Shown piece by piece: positions 9,001 through 16,122 of a DNA stretch of 44,895 nt. Source of the stretch: Devosia sp. (lineage in GTDB: Bacteria > Pseudomonadota > Alphaproteobacteria > Rhizobiales > Devosiaceae); NCBI GenBank assembly GCA_015234425.1, contig JADGNE010000018.1:1-44895 (forward strand), given 5' to 3'. The notes below the pieces were generated by a model, which ran no database searches, had not been told where the DNA came from, and saw only the letters and a list, made by a program, of their open reading frames with translations. Both the position numbers and the translations under genes were made by a program. Position 1 is the first letter of the stretch, and each line of letters begins with the position of its first letter.

Positions 9001-9386
9001 AGTTCGACTTCATCCGCCGCGAGATCGTCATCGGCGGGCTGGCCGGATCATGGTTCATCCATCTCTCGGCGGCGCTGGTTTCGGGGCTCTTCTTCTCTAC
9101 CGCGCTGACGCTTGTGATGGTGCCGGTGATGGTGACGGCGCCGAGCGTGATGTGGAAGCAGATCAAGGGCGTCGGCGCCTGGCTCAGCAGCATTGGGCAC
9201 TCCATCGCCTCGCCGTTCCGTCCGAAGGCGGCAGTCGCGGCTCCAGCCGGATTTGACGGCATGGCCGTGGAAATTCCTGACGATGTGGACGGCGCCAAGC
9301 GCTTCATCGTCTCCAAGGATGCCGGGCTGGTAGAGCATGACACCAATGGTGTCACGATTGTCAGTCGCCGGGACGCTGCCGAATAG
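6045..9386 (+). CDS. Efflux RND transporter permease subunit (HAE1/AcrB-type)
   Basis: An 1113-residue inner-membrane, proton-driven RND pump that would export hydrophobic drugs or related compounds. The proton-relay residues are visible: the Asp pair D398-D399 in GVLVDDPVVVVE (TM4) and K932 in GIVVKNGIVLID (TM10). TM1 lies at about 13-31, two large periplasmic porter loops at about 32-330 and 555-865, and TM clusters at about 335-490 and 865-1035. It is longer than the usual 1030-1050 residues because of a cytoplasmic C-terminal tail of nearly 80 residues. It is translated 11 bp after the adaptor gene. Regulation by the upstream PadR protein is likely. The substrate is not predictable. Confidence 0.95.
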   Translation: MLDFIEKILRMPRVVLTVMAVVLVAGTSAYLSMPKESFPAIDVPYLYVSINQTGVSPRDAENLLVKPAEEELANLPGLQNISSTATTGHGSVFLEFDINTDKDQALADTRAKMDAIKAKLPDDANDPTVNEIDIVGQPIISVAVYGTAPEKELVRRAEMLQDALEGIPEVREAKLSGARKEQLEVRIDLLRLEAYGLTAGQLFDALSRNNMVVPGGTLNTGQGSFNIEVPGLITTAEDVYSLPIKTDGNTVVTFGDVATITRTLADATEYTQVNGSPALILGISKKLGTNIIDVSDKVRAVTAEAAEDWPGGVSYSFFLDQAETTTSLFRSLEAAVLTAVALVLVTCIATLGLRPALMIGLSIPLSFMMAFLVAEMLGMTINMMVMFGLVIAVGVLVDDPVVVVEYAERKLQEGVSKKEAFILAVRKMFVPVLGATATTLGAFVPLLFWPGIIGKFMTYLPTIVIIVMIASLVSALIFMPVIGAVIASTHVDEKEKEKADIVMYPDKFDPKKVSGITGVYVRTMEHLLHWPLPTLAVGFGIIATIFVTYAMNPTGTEAFPASEPEYATVAVVGQGNFSPQEVRSMLIEVEQELLEVRGIQDVIMQFGTTGAFGTMPPDTIGNFQLQLVNWNNRVPAEEIFGDIRQRVSQFAGLDIQVIAAENGPPAGKDINLRVESSNYDDLVPTVTAIRDHLASWPEVVDLEDGRPSPGIDWHITVDRPEAGKYGIGVRELVPYVQLITSGVKLGTYRDAETGDELDIRVRLPQEERTFDALDSMRIATAQGMIPVSNFIDRTPVPKVANIQRRNQVYAMNVAAGLTNLPDGVYAADKVQELQSWISAQNFPDRVSVAFGGAEEQMGDANAFIVQAFGMAMALIFFILLLEYNSFYQVMVTLSTVIMSVAGVLLGMLATGMSFSAIMTGLGIVALAGIVVKNGIVLIDTYNDYNRHQAVEPVKAMLLTVSQRVRPVLLTAFLTALGVIPMWANIEFDFIRREIVIGGLAGSWFIHLSAALVSGLFFSTALTLVMVPVMVTAPSVMWKQIKGVGAWLSSIGHSIASPFRPKAAVAAPAGFDGMAVEIPDDVDGAKRFIVSKDAGLVEHDTNGVTIVSRRDAAE

Positions 9387-9411
9387 GTCGGTCAACAAAC
9401 CAAAAATAAGA

Positions 9412-9437
9412 GGCCCGCAGCGATGCGGGCCTTTTTT
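9412..9437. terminator. Bidirectional terminator between convergent RND and ABC transporter genes
   Basis: An 8-bp perfect stem (GGCCCGCA 9412-9419, TGCGGGCC 9424-9431) closes a GCGA tetraloop and is followed by TTTTTT. The left flank is A-rich (CAAAAATAAG), so it also has a U-rich tail when read leftward. It can end transcription both from the RND operon and from the Atm1-type gene. Confidence 0.85.
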
Positions 9438-9488
9438 GTGTCAGATGGTAGGCGCTGACGAGGTCGTAGCTCTCTGCCCCCCTCTCGG

Positions 9489-9509
9489 CCTCCCCCTGTC
9501 AGGGGGAGG
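9489..9509. repeat. REP-like intergenic palindrome
   Basis: CCTCCCCCT (9489-9497) and AGGGGGAGG (9501-9509) form a perfect 9-bp inverted repeat with a 3-nt centre, flanked by pyrimidine-rich and purine-rich runs (CCCCTCTC on the left, AGAAGAGG on the right) that extend the pairing imperfectly. It has no T-tract. Dispersed palindromes of this kind are common between genes in alphaproteobacteria; only one copy is visible here, so the repeat status is inferred. Confidence 0.45.
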
Positions 9510-9533
9510 AGAAGAGGTGGATTGGATTGGGCG

Positions 9534-11429
9534 TTACTCGCCAGCAGGCGCGCCGCGTTTGACGAAGCCGTCGGGGTCTTCCTGGGTGCGGGCGAGGGCT
9601 TCTTCGGCCTCGGTGGCTTCGCGCTGACGGCTCCACATCTGGGCGTAGAGGCCTTCCTGGGCGAGGAGCGCGGCGTGGTTACCGCGTTCGGCGATCTGAC
9701 CTTCGCGGAGCACGAGGATTTCATCGGCATTGACGACGGTGGAGAGCCGGTGGGCGATGACCACACTGGTGCGGTTGCGCGATACGACGTCGAGGGCCGC
9801 CTGGATATCGCGCTCGGTCTTGGTGTCGAGAGCGGAAGTGGCCTCGTCAAGGATGAGGATCGACGGCGCCTTGAGGATGGTGCGGGCAATGGCCACGCGC
9901 TGCTTTTCACCGCCCGAAAGTTTCAGGCCACGCTCGCCGACGGGCGTATCATAGCCCTTGGGGAGCGAGGAGATGAAGTTGCCGACCTGAGCCATGCGGG
10001 CCGCCTCTTCGACTTCAGCACGGCTGGCGCCGGGGCGGCCATATTCGATGTTGTAGCCGATGGTGTCGTTGAAGAGCACCGTATCCTGAGGGACCATGCC
10101 GATGGTCGAACGCAGGCTCTTCTGGGTGACGTCGCGCAGGTCCTGGCCATCAATGGTGATGCGGCCGCCAGTGACGTCGTAGAAGCGATAGAGGAGACGC
10201 GAAATGGTCGACTTGCCTGCCCCGGTGGGGCCGACGATGGCGACGGTCTTGCCGGCGGGCACCTCGAAGCTGACCCCCTTGAGGATCGGACGGTCGGCGT
10301 CATAGTGGAAGGTGACGTCCTCGAAGCGCAGGGTCGGACCGGTTACGGCCAGCGGCTTGGCATCCGGCTTGTCGGTGATTTCCGGGGCCTGATCGAGCAG
10401 CTTGAACATCTCCTCGATGTCGGTGAGGCCCTGGCGCAGCTCGCGATAGACGAAGCCGATGAAATTGAGCGGGCGGTAGACCTGCATGAGGAAGGTGTTG
10501 AGCAGGACGAAGTCGCCCAGCGTCAGCGTGCCATCCATGACGCCCATGATGGCCATAATGGAGATGGCGAGGAAGCCGGCATAGAAGATGACCGCCTGGC
10601 CGAAGTTGAGGAAACCCAGCGACGTCCAGATGCGGATGGCGGAGCGCTCATAACCGGCCATGGACCGATCGAAGCGCTCGGCTTCCATCTGCTCATTGGC
10701 GAAATACTTCACCGTCTCGTAGTTGAGCAGGCTGTCGATGGCCTTGCCGTTGGCGTCGGTGTCGCTCTCGTTCATCTGGCGGCGGATGGTGATGCGCCAG
10801 TTGGAGGCCTTGATGGTGAAATAGAGATAGCCCCAGATCATCACCACCAGGACGCCGAGATAGCTCAGGCCAAACAGCCAGACAAAGACCACCGCCACGA
10901 CGATGAATTCAACGATGGTGGGGGCAATGTTGAGGATGGCGAAGCGGACGACCGCTTCGATGCCCTTGGTGCCGCGCTCGATGACACGGCTCAACCCGCC
11001 GGTGCGGCGCGAGAGGTGGAAGCGCAGCGAGAGCGCATGCATGTGGTGGAAAGTCTGGAGGGCCAGCTTGCGGACGGCGTTCTGGCCGACACTGGCGAAG
11101 AGGACATCGCGCAATTGCTGGAAACCGGCATCGACGACATTGCCCAGCGCATAGGCGATGACCAGCACGATGGGAATGGCGAGGCCCAGCACCAGAGTAT
11201 TGTCCGGCGCGCTGCCGTCGAGGCTGTCGATGATGCCCTTATAGGCGAAAGGAATGAGGGTGGTGGCGACCTTGCTCAGCAGCAGGGCACCAATGGCGAG
11301 GATGACGCGCAGGCGCAGATCAGGACGATCCGCCGGCCACATATAGGCCCAGAGATTGCGCACCGTCGCAAATACGGAACCTTCGTCCGCGCTAACGGAC
11401 GGCTTCTTTTCAGTGGTGTCAGGGCGCAT
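9534..11429 (-). CDS. Atm1/ABCB7-type ABC exporter (fused permease and ATPase)
   Basis: A 631-residue half-transporter with an N-terminal six-helix membrane domain (about 40-330) and a C-terminal nucleotide-binding domain: Walker A GPTGAGKS (400-407), signature LSGGEKQ (504-510), Walker B ILILDE (524-529) and H-loop H560. The membrane segment LLNYETVKYFANE (235-247) is characteristic of the Atm1 group, which exports glutathione persulfides, GSSG or glutathione-metal conjugates; bacterial Atm1 proteins are linked to heavy-metal tolerance and Fe-S homeostasis. The start codon shares one base with the stop of the upstream ArsR gene (TGATG), so the two are translationally coupled and probably co-regulated. 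The substrate is inferred from the family. Confidence 0.92.
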   Translation of the reverse strand: MRPDTTEKKPSVSADEGSVFATVRNLWAYMWPADRPDLRLRVILAIGALLLSKVATTLIPFAYKGIIDSLDGSAPDNTLVLGLAIPIVLVIAYALGNVVDAGFQQLRDVLFASVGQNAVRKLALQTFHHMHALSLRFHLSRRTGGLSRVIERGTKGIEAVVRFAILNIAPTIVEFIVVAVVFVWLFGLSYLGVLVVMIWGYLYFTIKASNWRITIRRQMNESDTDANGKAIDSLLNYETVKYFANEQMEAERFDRSMAGYERSAIRIWTSLGFLNFGQAVIFYAGFLAISIMAIMGVMDGTLTLGDFVLLNTFLMQVYRPLNFIGFVYRELRQGLTDIEEMFKLLDQAPEITDKPDAKPLAVTGPTLRFEDVTFHYDADRPILKGVSFEVPAGKTVAIVGPTGAGKSTISRLLYRFYDVTGGRITIDGQDLRDVTQKSLRSTIGMVPQDTVLFNDTIGYNIEYGRPGASRAEVEEAARMAQVGNFISSLPKGYDTPVGERGLKLSGGEKQRVAIARTILKAPSILILDEATSALDTKTERDIQAALDVVSRNRTSVVIAHRLSTVVNADEILVLREGQIAERGNHAALLAQEGLYAQMWSRQREATEAEEALARTQEDPDGFVKRGAPAGE

Positions 11430-11746
11430 CAGGCCAGTTCCGTTTCCTGTGGGGTGGGGACAGGCGCAAGGCAGCCCAGAAGTCCCCCGAAGGCATCACC
11501 GACTTCAGACAGGCGATCCTGCCGGATGACGTAGCGATTGCGCGTACCGATTGGCTTGCGCTCGATCAACCCGGCATCGAGCAGGACTTTAATGTGCTGG
11601 GACACGGTCGACTGGGCGAGCGGCAGGGATTCCGTGACATCGCCACAGCAGCAGTTTCCCTGCTGCGCAGAAAGGATGCGCAGAATGTTGAGCCGGACCG
11701 GATGGCCCATGGCTCGCATGATCGTCGCTATGTCGTCGTCGCGCAT
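11429..11746 (-). CDS. ArsR/SmtB family transcriptional regulator
   Basis: A 105-residue winged-helix repressor. MRAMGHPVRLNILRIL opens the fold and the recognition helix lies in LAQSTVSQHIKVLLDAGLI (43-61). Three consecutive cysteines (C32-C34, in GNCCCGDV) sit just before the HTH, where classical ArsR proteins carry metal- or metalloid-binding cysteines, so thiol-based sensing of a metal(loid) or oxidant is likely. I chose ATG 11746; an in-frame TTG at 11758 adds four residues. The gene overlaps the start of the Atm1-type exporter by one base, suggesting that it controls the exporter. Confidence 0.88.
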   Translation of the reverse strand: MRDDDIATIMRAMGHPVRLNILRILSAQQGNCCCGDVTESLPLAQSTVSQHIKVLLDAGLIERKPIGTRNRYVIRQDRLSEVGDAFGGLLGCLAPVPTPQETELA

Positions 11747-11818
11747 GGGCCAGAACAAATGATCGGTGAATTGCGATGAACATGGTGAGGAACGGTGCCG
11801 AGGTCAATCCCCCAGACG

Positions 11819-11844
11819 AAAACGGCGCCTTGCGGCGCCGTTTT
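11819..11844 (-). terminator. Terminator after LysM gene
   Basis: An 11-bp perfect inverted repeat, AAAACGGCGCC (11819-11829) and GGCGCCGTTTT (11834-11844), with a 4-nt loop. Read on the minus strand it lies 14 bp after the LysM stop and ends in TTTT. It separates that operon from arsR and could act in both directions. Confidence 0.85.
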
Positions 11845-11858
11845 GCAGAGATTTTGCG

Positions 11859-13943
11859 TCATTCCGTGGGCAGGTTGAACACCTGACCGGGATAGATCCG
11901 ATCCGGGTCGCGAATCTGGCCGGTGTTGGCCTCGTAGATAGTGGTGAACTTCATGCCCGTGCCATAGACGCGGCGGGCGATGGTCCAGAGATTGTCGCCA
12001 CGCCGGATGATGGCCTTGCCGGCGGCAAAGCGCTGGGCATCGGCACCACCCATGGAGACGGCCACCATGGTTGGAATGGCCGGCGCCGCCTCGGCTTCCA
12101 CGGCTGGGGCCTGGGCAACTGCGGGGGTTTCGGCGCTCGCGATTGCCGGCGTTGCAGGTTGGGCAACTTCGGTAGAAGTCGTTGACGTTGGCTGGCTTGC
12201 AGGCGCGTCGACAGCTTGCGCCTCTGGTGCAGCGGGCTGCGTCACCGGAGTTTCAGCCACAGTAGCAGATGGTGCGGTCTCGCTCGTCGTGGCCGGAGGC
12301 ACGGTGAGCGTTTCCACTGTTGCGCTGGCGGCGGGTTCACTGGTCTGGGCCGGTGTTTCAGCCGGAGTGGTTGCAGCGACGACAGGCTCTTCAGCCTCGG
12401 CAGTCGCCTGCGGGGATGCCTGTTCGGCCGTTGTTACGGCCGTCGGCTCGTCGCCGGGTGGCAGCTCGAGCACGAAATCGACCTCGGCGCGGCCGATGAC
12501 GGTAGCCGTCCCACGCTGGAGAAGGTCGACGCGGATGCGCTGATTGGGCTTGGTCAGGACCGAGCCAGCCTCCACCAGCCAGCGCCCACCCTCGACCTGC
12601 GCGTCGGCGATGAAGGCGTTGTCGACATAGAGCCGGACAGTTGCCCCATCTGGGCCGGCACCGGCGAAGAAGGTACGATCACCCTCGATCTCGATGGCGT
12701 CGATGGTGGGTGGGACCGTGGCCGGGGCCGCAGTTTGCGTTTCGGCAGTGGTCGGCGCAGTCGGCTGTTCGACGGCAGCAACCTGGGTCTGCGGTTCTTC
12801 GGCCGGTTCGCTGGTCGCTGGCGCTGCGTCTGCCGGAGCGTCAGCGGTCTGCACGGCGGGAACGGTGGCCGCAGGCTCTTCCACGGCGGCTGCCGGCTCG
12901 GCCGGAGCTTCCGGCTGGGTTACTTCCGCAGTCTCGACGGGCTCGGCCACAGCTACGCCGGTCGCTGGCACGACTGGTGTCTCAGCCGGCGTGGCGGCTG
13001 GGGTAGCCTCAGGAGCGGGAGTCGTCTCAGCTGGAGCGGCAGGCTCTTCGGTCGCTGCTACCGCGTTTTCTGGTTCAGCGGTCTCCACAGGCGTCGGAGC
13101 ATCAGGCTGCGTGGCCGGCACGTCGGTTGCGGTGACGCTCGGTTCGGCGCTCGCGGGTTCTGCCGGTTGGGCAGGAGCGGTTTCGACGGCAGGATTTTCG
13201 GCAGGCGTCTGCGGCTGTTCCGCGCTGGCGGGGGCGGCTTCCGGCTGGGTTGTGGGCGTGGCCTCGGCGATCTGGGCTACTGCCGCAGTTTCGGGGCGTT
13301 CGAGACCCTGCAGGATGTCGCTGGCTTGGCCCGGCGTACTGGCGACGACGAGCGGCTGGCTCTTCTTGTCTTCGTTGATGACGACGACGAAGGACTGCTC
13401 GGCCTGACCGGTCTTGCCCTTTTCACCAAGGGTGATTTCGAGCGGGCCAGCAGGCAGCGGGGCATCGGGCACGAGCACCCAGTCACCGCTGGTTTCGACC
13501 GTGGCGCGGCCAAGGAGCGAGCCATTGGCATAGACTTCGATCTCGCTGCCCGGCGTGCCGCTGCCGGCGATGACGACAGAGCCATCGGGCTCGGCGCGGA
13601 GCAGGCCAAAAGTTGCGGCAATGAGATTTTCAGGGACGGCGACCGCCGCTTCGGGCGGCGTGACGTCGAGCGCAGGCTCGGCAATGGCCACTTCCGGCTC
13701 GACAACCGATTCGGATACGGCGCCGACAGCCTCCTCGCTATCGGCGACGACCGGTGGAGCGGGCGGGCGCGGCAAGAGGCCGACGTCGGCAAGGCGCGTC
13801 TGAACGCACTGACCAAAACCGTCGCTGCTGGAAAAGCAGTTGATGACCGTGGGACCGGTCAGCACGCCAACGACGGTAAGGAGAGTAACGCCTGCTGCCC
13901 CGATAGTCAGGGCAAGAGGTCGTTTCGGAGCGGTTTCGGCCAG
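11859..13943 (-). CDS. Membrane-anchored LysM protein with Ig-like modules and long Pro/Ala/Glu/Thr-rich linkers
   Basis: A 694-residue protein if started at CTG 13943. A basic N-terminus and a hydrophobic segment (about 10-30) form a signal anchor; Ig-like beta modules at about 119-191 and 414-493 (G-x-G-x-P-G/D ... W-x-V pattern) are separated by a roughly 200-residue Pro/Ala/Glu/Thr-rich linker; a second such linker leads to a C-terminal LysM domain (about 645-692, DNLWTIARRVYG ... IYPGQVFNLP) that would bind peptidoglycan. The only visible good ribosome-binding site (GGGAGGA) is 4-5 nt before CTG 13943; the first GTG (13865) would delete the membrane segment. It follows cimA by 20 bp on the same strand. 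The role is probably structural, in the envelope; the exact function is unknown. Confidence 0.85.
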   Translation of the reverse strand: MAETAPKRPLALTIGAAGVTLLTVVGVLTGPTVINCFSSSDGFGQCVQTRLADVGLLPRPPAPPVVADSEEAVGAVSESVVEPEVAIAEPALDVTPPEAAVAVPENLIAATFGLLRAEPDGSVVIAGSGTPGSEIEVYANGSLLGRATVETSGDWVLVPDAPLPAGPLEITLGEKGKTGQAEQSFVVVINEDKKSQPLVVASTPGQASDILQGLERPETAAVAQIAEATPTTQPEAAPASAEQPQTPAENPAVETAPAQPAEPASAEPSVTATDVPATQPDAPTPVETAEPENAVAATEEPAAPAETTPAPEATPAATPAETPVVPATGVAVAEPVETAEVTQPEAPAEPAAAVEEPAATVPAVQTADAPADAAPATSEPAEEPQTQVAAVEQPTAPTTAETQTAAPATVPPTIDAIEIEGDRTFFAGAGPDGATVRLYVDNAFIADAQVEGGRWLVEAGSVLTKPNQRIRVDLLQRGTATVIGRAEVDFVLELPPGDEPTAVTTAEQASPQATAEAEEPVVAATTPAETPAQTSEPAASATVETLTVPPATTSETAPSATVAETPVTQPAAPEAQAVDAPASQPTSTTSTEVAQPATPAIASAETPAVAQAPAVEAEAAPAIPTMVAVSMGGADAQRFAAGKAIIRRGDNLWTIARRVYGTGMKFTTIYEANTGQIRDPDRIYPGQVFNLPTE

Positions 13944-13947
13944 TTTG

Positions 13948-13954
13948 TCCTCCC
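13948..13954 (-). promoter_or_regulatory. Shine-Dalgarno site deciding a CTG start for the LysM protein
   Basis: On the minus strand GGGAGGA is followed after CAAA by CTG GCC GAA. No ATG, GTG or TTG exists in this frame between the upstream stop (within the end of cimA) and the hydrophobic N-terminal segment, so this site points to CTG at 13943 as the start. Confidence 0.6.
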
Positions 13955-13963
13955 GGACTTTTG

Positions 13964-15604
13964 TCAGCCGGCAATCCGCGCCGGTTGATGCTGTTCCCCT
14001 CGTGTCGAATCCTGCGCCGCTTCAGTCTTCAACAGCTTGTATGTGATTGATTCATACAGAGCTTCAAACGAGGCATCAATGATATTGGGCGAAACCCCGA
14101 TGGTGACCCAGCGTTCGCCGCTGCCATCGCGACTTTCAACCAGCACACGGGTGACCGCGCCCGTGCCGCCGTCGAGGATACGCACCTTGAAGTCGACCAG
14201 TTCGAGATCCTCGATGCGGGACGAATAGACGCCCAGATCTTTTCGCAAGGCGAGGTCGAGGGCGTTGACCGGGCCGTTGCCCTCGGCGACCGACATCAGC
14301 AGCTCGCCCTGAACGCGGAGTTTTACGACCGCCTCGGTGACGGTGATCTCCTCGCCCTGGGCGTTGTGGCGGCGCTCGACCATGGCACGGTAGTGCTCGA
14401 CGTCGAAGAAATTCGGCAGCGTGCCGAGGACGCGGCGGGCCAGAACGGCAAAGGACGCATCGGCGCCATCATAGGAATAGCCGCGGGCTTCGCGCTCTTT
14501 CACAGTGGCGAGGAGCTTTTCGAGGCGCGGATCGTCTTTTTCGAGTGCGATATTGTGACGGGCGAGAGCGGTCAGCAGATTGGACTTGCCGGCCTGCTGG
14601 CTGACCATGATGGAGCGTTCATTGCCGACGCTTTCGGGCGGCACATGCTCATAGGTGGAAAAATCCTTGAGCAGCGCCGAGGCGTGGATGCCGGCCTTGG
14701 TGGCGAAGGCCGAGGCGCCGACATAGGGCGCCTGGCGCGCCGGGGCGCGATTGAGGCGATCATCGAAGGCGCGCGAGATATGGGTCAGGCGTTCGAGATG
14801 GTCCGCGGTGATGCCGGTTTCAAAGCGCTGGGCATAAAAGGGTTTCAGAACCAGCGTCGGGATCAGCGTGATGAGATTGGTATTGCCGCAGCGTTCGCCC
14901 AGACCGTTGAGCGTGCCCTGCACCTGACGCACGCCGGCCTCGACGGCGGCGAGTGCATTGGCAACGGCCTGGCCGGTGTCGTCGTGCGGATGGATGCCGA
15001 GACGATCGCCGGGGGCGAATTTCAGCACTTTTCCGACAATCTCACGGACTTCGGACGGCATGGTGCCGCCATTGGTGTCGCAGAGCACGACCCAGCGGGC
15101 GCCGGCATTGAGCGCGGTGGTGATGCAGGTCAGCGCATATTCCGGGTTGGCCTTGAAGCCGTCGAAGAAGTGCTCGAGGTCGATGAGCACTTCCTTGCCG
15201 GCGGCGGCGGCATTGCGGACCGTGTCGGCGATGCCTTCGAGATGCTCGTCGGTTGTGGAGCCGAGCGCGAGCTCGACCTGATAGTCCCAGGCCTTGGCGA
15301 CAAAGCAGGTGGCATCGGCGGCGGAATTGACGAGGCCCTGCACGCCGGGGTCATTGGCGGCAGAGCGCCCTGCCCGCTTGGTCATGCCGAAGGCAGTGAA
15401 GGTCGCCTTGCGGGTGCGGCCCTTCTCGAAAAAGGCCGTATCGACCGGATTGGCGCCGGGATAGCCGCCCTCGATATAGTCGACGCCCAATTGCTCGAGC
15501 AGGTCAATAATGGCGATCTTGTCCTCGAGCGAGAATTCGATGCCGGCCGTCTGCGCTCCGTCGCGCAGGGTCGTGTCGAAAAGATAGAGGCGTTCTCGGG
15601 ACAT
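13964..15604 (-). CDS. cimA: (R)-citramalate synthase
   Basis: A 546-residue LeuA-like enzyme that condenses pyruvate and acetyl-CoA to citramalate, providing 2-oxobutyrate for isoleucine without threonine. The N-terminal HMGL-like TIM barrel has DTTLRDG (10-16), the metal-binding HPHDD motif and GERCGN; the C-terminal third is the regulatory LeuA dimerisation domain where isoleucine feedback would act. Length and motif spacing match the roughly 540-residue citramalate synthase family rather than 2-isopropylmalate or homocitrate synthases. I chose ATG 15604 (MSRERLYLFDTTL); the frame extends to 15703 but overlaps the upstream GFA gene. It is 17 bp downstream of that gene and 20 bp upstream of the LysM gene. 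Confidence 0.93.
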   Translation of the reverse strand: MSRERLYLFDTTLRDGAQTAGIEFSLEDKIAIIDLLEQLGVDYIEGGYPGANPVDTAFFEKGRTRKATFTAFGMTKRAGRSAANDPGVQGLVNSAADATCFVAKAWDYQVELALGSTTDEHLEGIADTVRNAAAAGKEVLIDLEHFFDGFKANPEYALTCITTALNAGARWVVLCDTNGGTMPSEVREIVGKVLKFAPGDRLGIHPHDDTGQAVANALAAVEAGVRQVQGTLNGLGERCGNTNLITLIPTLVLKPFYAQRFETGITADHLERLTHISRAFDDRLNRAPARQAPYVGASAFATKAGIHASALLKDFSTYEHVPPESVGNERSIMVSQQAGKSNLLTALARHNIALEKDDPRLEKLLATVKEREARGYSYDGADASFAVLARRVLGTLPNFFDVEHYRAMVERRHNAQGEEITVTEAVVKLRVQGELLMSVAEGNGPVNALDLALRKDLGVYSSRIEDLELVDFKVRILDGGTGAVTRVLVESRDGSGERWVTIGVSPNIIDASFEALYESITYKLLKTEAAQDSTRGEQHQPARIAG

Positions 15605-15621
15605 TTTCGGGCCTTGTCGGT

Positions 15622-16122
15622 CTAGTCTTGCTTGTGCGGGGGCCAGACAGAGGTGTCGTGGTCCGGATGCTGGTTGTTTGTGGACTGGATGGCGCTCCAC
15701 CAATCCCTGCGATCGGGCTGTTCGGTGGCGCCGCCGTCTTCAATGCTGAGAAGCGTCGTGAACCAGGGCACACGGGCCTCATTGCCGGTATTGGCGCCCG
15801 GCGGGAAGTTTTCCGGGTGGTCGAGCGAACCGATGGTGAAGTTTACGCGGTCGCCGGAGACGTCTTCGTAAAAGAGCGGCGTTCCGCAATCCCGGCAAAA
15901 GCCGCGATCAACGTGGTCCGAGCTTCGGAAACGGGCGGGTTCGCCGCGGGTCCAGGTGATGGCCTCGCGCGGCGCCGCCACCAGAGCGGCAAAGATGTTG
16001 CCAACCGCCTTCTGGCACATTCGGCAATGGCAGATGTGGGCATTATCCAGCATTTCGGTGGCGTGGTAGCGCACCGCGCCACATTGGCAGCCACCGCTGA
16101 CTTCGATGGCATAGCGGCGCAT
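15622..16122 (-). CDS. GFA family protein, copy 1 (glutathione-dependent formaldehyde-activating/CENP-V fold)
   Basis: A 166-residue zinc-binding protein of the GFA/CENP-V family. The cysteine pattern is complete: GGCQCGAVRY (C12, C14), CHCRMCQKA (C31, C33, C36) and FCRDCG (C76, C79). GFA proteins are named for a Paracoccus protein proposed to speed S-hydroxymethylglutathione formation, but the biochemical role of most members is unproven. I chose ATG 16122, whose A is shared with the upstream GFA stop (TGATG), so translation is coupled. The C-terminal tail ends in a repeated DHDTSVWPP-like segment that is also seen in copy 2 (DHDTEDWPP), evidence that the pair arose by tandem duplication. 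Confidence 0.88.
   Translation of the reverse strand: MRRYAIEVSGGCQCGAVRYHATEMLDNAHICHCRMCQKAVGNIFAALVAAPREAITWTRGEPARFRSSDHVDRGFCRDCGTPLFYEDVSGDRVNFTIGSLDHPENFPPGANTGNEARVPWFTTLLSIEDGGATEQPDRRDWWSAIQSTNNQHPDHDTSVWPPHKQD

Noticed and set aside
11429..11758. Longer ArsR regulator starting at TTG 11758
   Set aside because: ATG 11746 begins at the usual point before the winged helix; the four added residues are not typical, though the TTG start cannot be excluded.
12216..13988. A 590-codon plus-strand open frame
   Set aside because: Antisense to the low-complexity linkers of the LysM protein; its Gly/Arg/Ser-rich repeats arise from the repetitive codons on the other strand.
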